In this document: in pieces, positions 16,912-18,920 of the stretch
How positions within the stretch are numbered: position 1 is the first letter of the stretch
Layout of the letters: each line of letters begins with the position of its first letter
Source: Archangium sp.
Lineage (GTDB): Bacteria > Myxococcota > Myxococcia > Myxococcales > Myxococcaceae
DNA length: 18,920 bases
Reading direction: 5' to 3'
Assembly: GCA_016793585.1 (NCBI GenBank)
Contig: JAEUJR010000378.1
Location: forward strand, 1 to 18,920
Notes under the pieces: model-generated
Databases searched by the model: none
Seen by the model: the letters and a program-made list of their open reading frames with translations, nothing else
Told to the model about the DNA's origin: nothing
Position numbers and translations under genes: made by a program

Positions 16912-17733
16912 CTACTGCTTCGGGGCGCGCACGCCGATGACGTTGGGCAGCTCCCACTGCCGGTCGTTGTCATCGCGCGGGAAGAAGCCGGTCTCGTAGC
17001 TGCCATCGAGGTCGAGGGTCAGGTCCTTGCCGCGAATCGAGAGGCTCGCTTCGGGCCCGCCCTCGACGTGCATCGCGCGAACGACCCCGAGCCCGGTCGC
17101 CAGCACACGCGTCATCAGGTCGGCCATCTCGAACGGCGTGCGCGTGAAGCAGAAGAGCAGCTTCCCCGACGAATCCATCGCGACGAAGGCTTCGCTCCAC
17201 TTGCGGTTGTTGGGTTTCCACACGTTCTCGCCGGGGCCTTTGATGAGGCGCAGGTTCTGAATGACGGTGCGGTACGGCTTCACGGCGTCGTCGAAGCCGG
17301 GCGCGTCGCGGTCGAGCATGACGGCCTTCGGGAGCGACGCATCGCTCGGGTCCATCGCGAGCACCGACTGGTACGACTTCTTCCACGAGCGCTGGTTGAC
17401 GTGGTCGCCGTGCACGAGCTTGCCGACGTTCGAGCGGTAGTCGGTCTGGAACATGCCGGCGTTGATGACGACGGAGAAGCCCTGCTGGGCGCTCCACTGA
17501 GCGGCCGTGCGCATGGCGCCTGATTCGCTCGCGAGCCCCAGGTCGAGCGTGGCCACGTTCGGGTCGATGCGTACGACGTGCAGCTTGCCGTCACCGGCTT
17601 CGGGCTTCTCGACCAGGGTGAGCGTGCCGTACTCGACGCCGGGCTGCAGTGTCTTGAGCGCCACGGGCTTCGGCGGCTCGGCGAGGGCGAGTGAACACAC
17701 GACGAGGCCTGCGCACCACGCGACGCGAGTCAT
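16912..17733 (-). CDS. Secreted phosphodiester glycosidase family (NAGPA-like) protein
   Basis: The 273-aa protein starts with the signal peptide MTRVAWCAGLVVCSLALA, probably cleaved before EPPKP, so it acts in the periplasm or outside. The remainder matches the family named for the human enzyme that uncovers mannose-6-phosphate by removing N-acetylglucosamine from a phosphodiester. Visible hallmarks are VVINAGMFQTDY (about 88-99), SVLAMD, FVAMDSSGKLLFCFT and the glycine motif MHVEGGPEASLSI (221-233), plus a final NVIGVRAP. Many bacterial members are thought to cut glycan phosphodiesters; the substrate here is unknown. The motif reads EGGPE where many members have a DGG core, so activity is not assured. 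It lies upstream of the EGF/Kelch lipoprotein on the same strand (124 nt apart) and divergent from the right-edge gene. Confidence 0.82.
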   Translation of the reverse strand: MTRVAWCAGLVVCSLALAEPPKPVALKTLQPGVEYGTLTLVEKPEAGDGKLHVVRIDPNVATLDLGLASESGAMRTAAQWSAQQGFSVVINAGMFQTDYRSNVGKLVHGDHVNQRSWKKSYQSVLAMDPSDASLPKAVMLDRDAPGFDDAVKPYRTVIQNLRLIKGPGENVWKPNNRKWSEAFVAMDSSGKLLFCFTRTPFEMADLMTRVLATGLGVVRAMHVEGGPEASLSIRGKDLTLDLDGSYETGFFPRDDNDRQWELPNVIGVRAPKQ

Positions 17734-17758
17734 GGAGCGAGCTTCAGCAGAATGCGTG

Positions 17759-17770
17759 CCGGAATTCCGG
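17759..17770. promoter_or_regulatory. 12-bp perfect palindrome in a divergent promoter region
   Basis: CCGGAATTCCGG is a perfect dyad 25 nt upstream of the NAGPA-like start and 88 nt upstream of the divergent gene. The position suits an operator, but nothing else in the window shares it. Confidence 0.35.
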
Positions 17771-17858
17771 TCGATCTGCGAACCGCGCTGACAAATGGTG
17801 TCCGGTCTCACGCTGCCCCGCTGCGGATACTTCTTCAGCGCCGCACGCGAGGACGACC

Positions 17859-18920
17859 ATGACGATTCGCACCAACCTCTCGAAACTGCAGACCGTCCTT
17901 CCGAGAATCGCCTCGAGCGCACAGCGACGTACACCGTCACCTTCGTCCATCACCGACAGCTTCAAGGCGGTGGTTCCGCCCGCGAAGAAGGTCGTCGAGC
18001 TCGCGCTCGAGAAGCTGCAGCCGAAGAACAAGGGCACCTCGCGCGACGTGGCCGATGCGCTGCGTGACGCCGACCAGATTCTGCGCGGGCCTGCCATCGA
18101 CCGCGCCTCCGATGGCACCGCCGAAGTCACGCGCGACGCGGCGAGCGTGAACGATGCCCGCTACACGAACGTGAACGACCCGCGCCACCAGGCCGCGCTG
18201 GAGCAGCTCGAAGCGAACAAGCCGCTCGAGACCGCCGCGCTCGAGACGATGACGCCGTCGGAACGCGCGCAGTACCAGGCCGTGAAAGACCGCTGCCTCG
18301 AAGCCAACGACCCGGTGGCGGCGCTCGCGCTCGAGAAGCTGCTGCTCGACGGCAAGTTGCCCGGCGACAAAGACCTCAAGGGCGAAGGCACCACGCTCGA
18401 TCAGCTCGCGAAGCTCTCTGACGAGAAGACGCCGCTCGCCGAAGGCATCGACCGCAACCAGCTCGTCACCGACCTCGTCCAGGAGCTGGCGACGCCGAGC
18501 TCCATCGGGCAGGGGCAGCGCGGCACCTGCGCTCCGACGACGTTGGCCATTCAGCTCGCGATGCACGACCCCGCCGAGTACGCGCGCATCGCCGCCGGCC
18601 TCGCGAGCCCCGAAGGCACCGTGCAGCTCGCCGGCGGGCAGACCATCAGACGTGAGGCGAACAGCATCGAGAGCGACTCGACGAATCGCTCCATCACGCA
18701 GCGGCTCGTAGGCGGCGCGTTCATGGAGCTCGCCAACGGCGACCGCGACTTCAACGACGACACCGGCGAAGGCGCTGGCGCCTGGAGCGACAAGCTCGAC
18801 GTGCTCTACGAGGCCATCACCGGCCGCAAGATGAGCGACCAGCGCCTCACCACCGACGAGCAGCGCGCTGGAGCGATGGACATCATCGACACCCAGCTGC
18901 GCGCGGGCACCGAAGTGCCG
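17859..18920 (+). CDS. Putative papain-like cysteine peptidase or effector (3' partial)
   Basis: The ATG at 17859 is preceded by GAGGA with 5-nt spacing, and the frame stays open for 354 codons to the right edge. Residues 1-35 are Ser/Pro/basic and show no clear Sec signal. Residues 36-200 are charged and probably helical. At 216-232 the motif IGQGQRGTCAPTTLAIQL appears: a Gln (218 or 220) shortly before Cys224, followed by small and helical residues, as at the oxyanion/nucleophile helix of papain-fold peptidases and transglutaminases. The His and Asp/Asn partners would lie beyond the window. A later stretch is rich in Asp/Asn (ANGDRDFNDDTGEG, about 292-305). I do not recognise a named family. 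The lack of a signal peptide would fit a non-Sec secreted effector or a cytoplasmic enzyme. Confidence 0.75.
   Translation, partial: MTIRTNLSKLQTVLPRIASSAQRRTPSPSSITDSFKAVVPPAKKVVELALEKLQPKNKGTSRDVADALRDADQILRGPAIDRASDGTAEVTRDAASVNDARYTNVNDPRHQAALEQLEANKPLETAALETMTPSERAQYQAVKDRCLEANDPVAALALEKLLLDGKLPGDKDLKGEGTTLDQLAKLSDEKTPLAEGIDRNQLVTDLVQELATPSSIGQGQRGTCAPTTLAIQLAMHDPAEYARIAAGLASPEGTVQLAGGQTIRREANSIESDSTNRSITQRLVGGAFMELANGDRDFNDDTGEGAGAWSDKLDVLYEAITGRKMSDQRLTTDEQRAGAMDIIDTQLRAGTEVP

Noticed and set aside
16788..17006. N-terminal extension of the EGF/Kelch protein
   Set aside because: It would run over the 35-bp palindrome and into the NAGPA-like gene and would bury the lipoprotein signal inside the protein.

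Overview
The window is GC-rich, densely coded DNA that looks like a Myxococcota (myxobacterial) chromosome. The inference rests on gene content: a sigma-54 activator with an FHA tail translationally coupled to a membrane Ser/Thr kinase, a hybrid histidine kinase, Cys-rich surface lipoproteins with Asp-Ala-Gly or Gly/Ala-rich linkers, an IgGFc-binding-type protein, and an EGF/Kelch protein. No tRNA, rRNA, insertion sequence, CRISPR array or phage gene is visible. No gene-free stretch is longer than about 150 bases.

Layout. (1) 2-4830, signalling: the 3' part of an FHA-GAF-AAA+-Fis sigma-54 activator overlaps by 4 nt a zinc-ribbon Ser/Thr kinase. Both converge on a hybrid sensor histidine kinase/response regulator. 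(2) 4973-6743: thioredoxin, then a convergent FecCD-type ABC permease with no ATPase or binding protein beside it, then a small three-helix membrane protein. (3) 6772-10776: an IgGFc-binding-domain lipoprotein followed 3 nt later by a LysR regulator, which overlaps tail-to-tail with a YhhS-like MFS exporter. (4) 9580-13978, an accessory block around an AraC regulator: DUF2938-MFS on one side (4-nt overlap) and DUF2306-alcohol dehydrogenase on the other (4-nt overlap). The dehydrogenase carries a 1-nt frameshift and its 3' end overlaps the AraC gene by 76 nt. Two tandem 21-bp direct repeats, the geometry AraC proteins favour, lie just upstream of DUF2306. (5) 14097-17733: a 896-aa lipoprotein with a Stig1-like module, four EGF modules, six Kelch-like blades and a nidogen-like C-terminus. 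A secreted phosphodiester-glycosidase-family protein lies upstream of it, and a 35-bp interrupted palindrome sits between the two. (6) 17859-end: a divergent, right-truncated protein with a Gln/Cys motif like that of papain-fold peptidases.

How they may work together (inference): region 1 could relay an envelope signal by phosphothreonine recognition to sigma-54 transcription. Region 4 looks like an AraC-controlled efflux and redox detoxification module. Regions 3 and 5 supply surface-displayed adhesion or recognition proteins. The best candidates for something undescribed are the right-edge Cys-motif protein, the AraC block with its 21-bp tandem sites, and the conserved-looking palindromes at 5347-5372 and 16826-16860.
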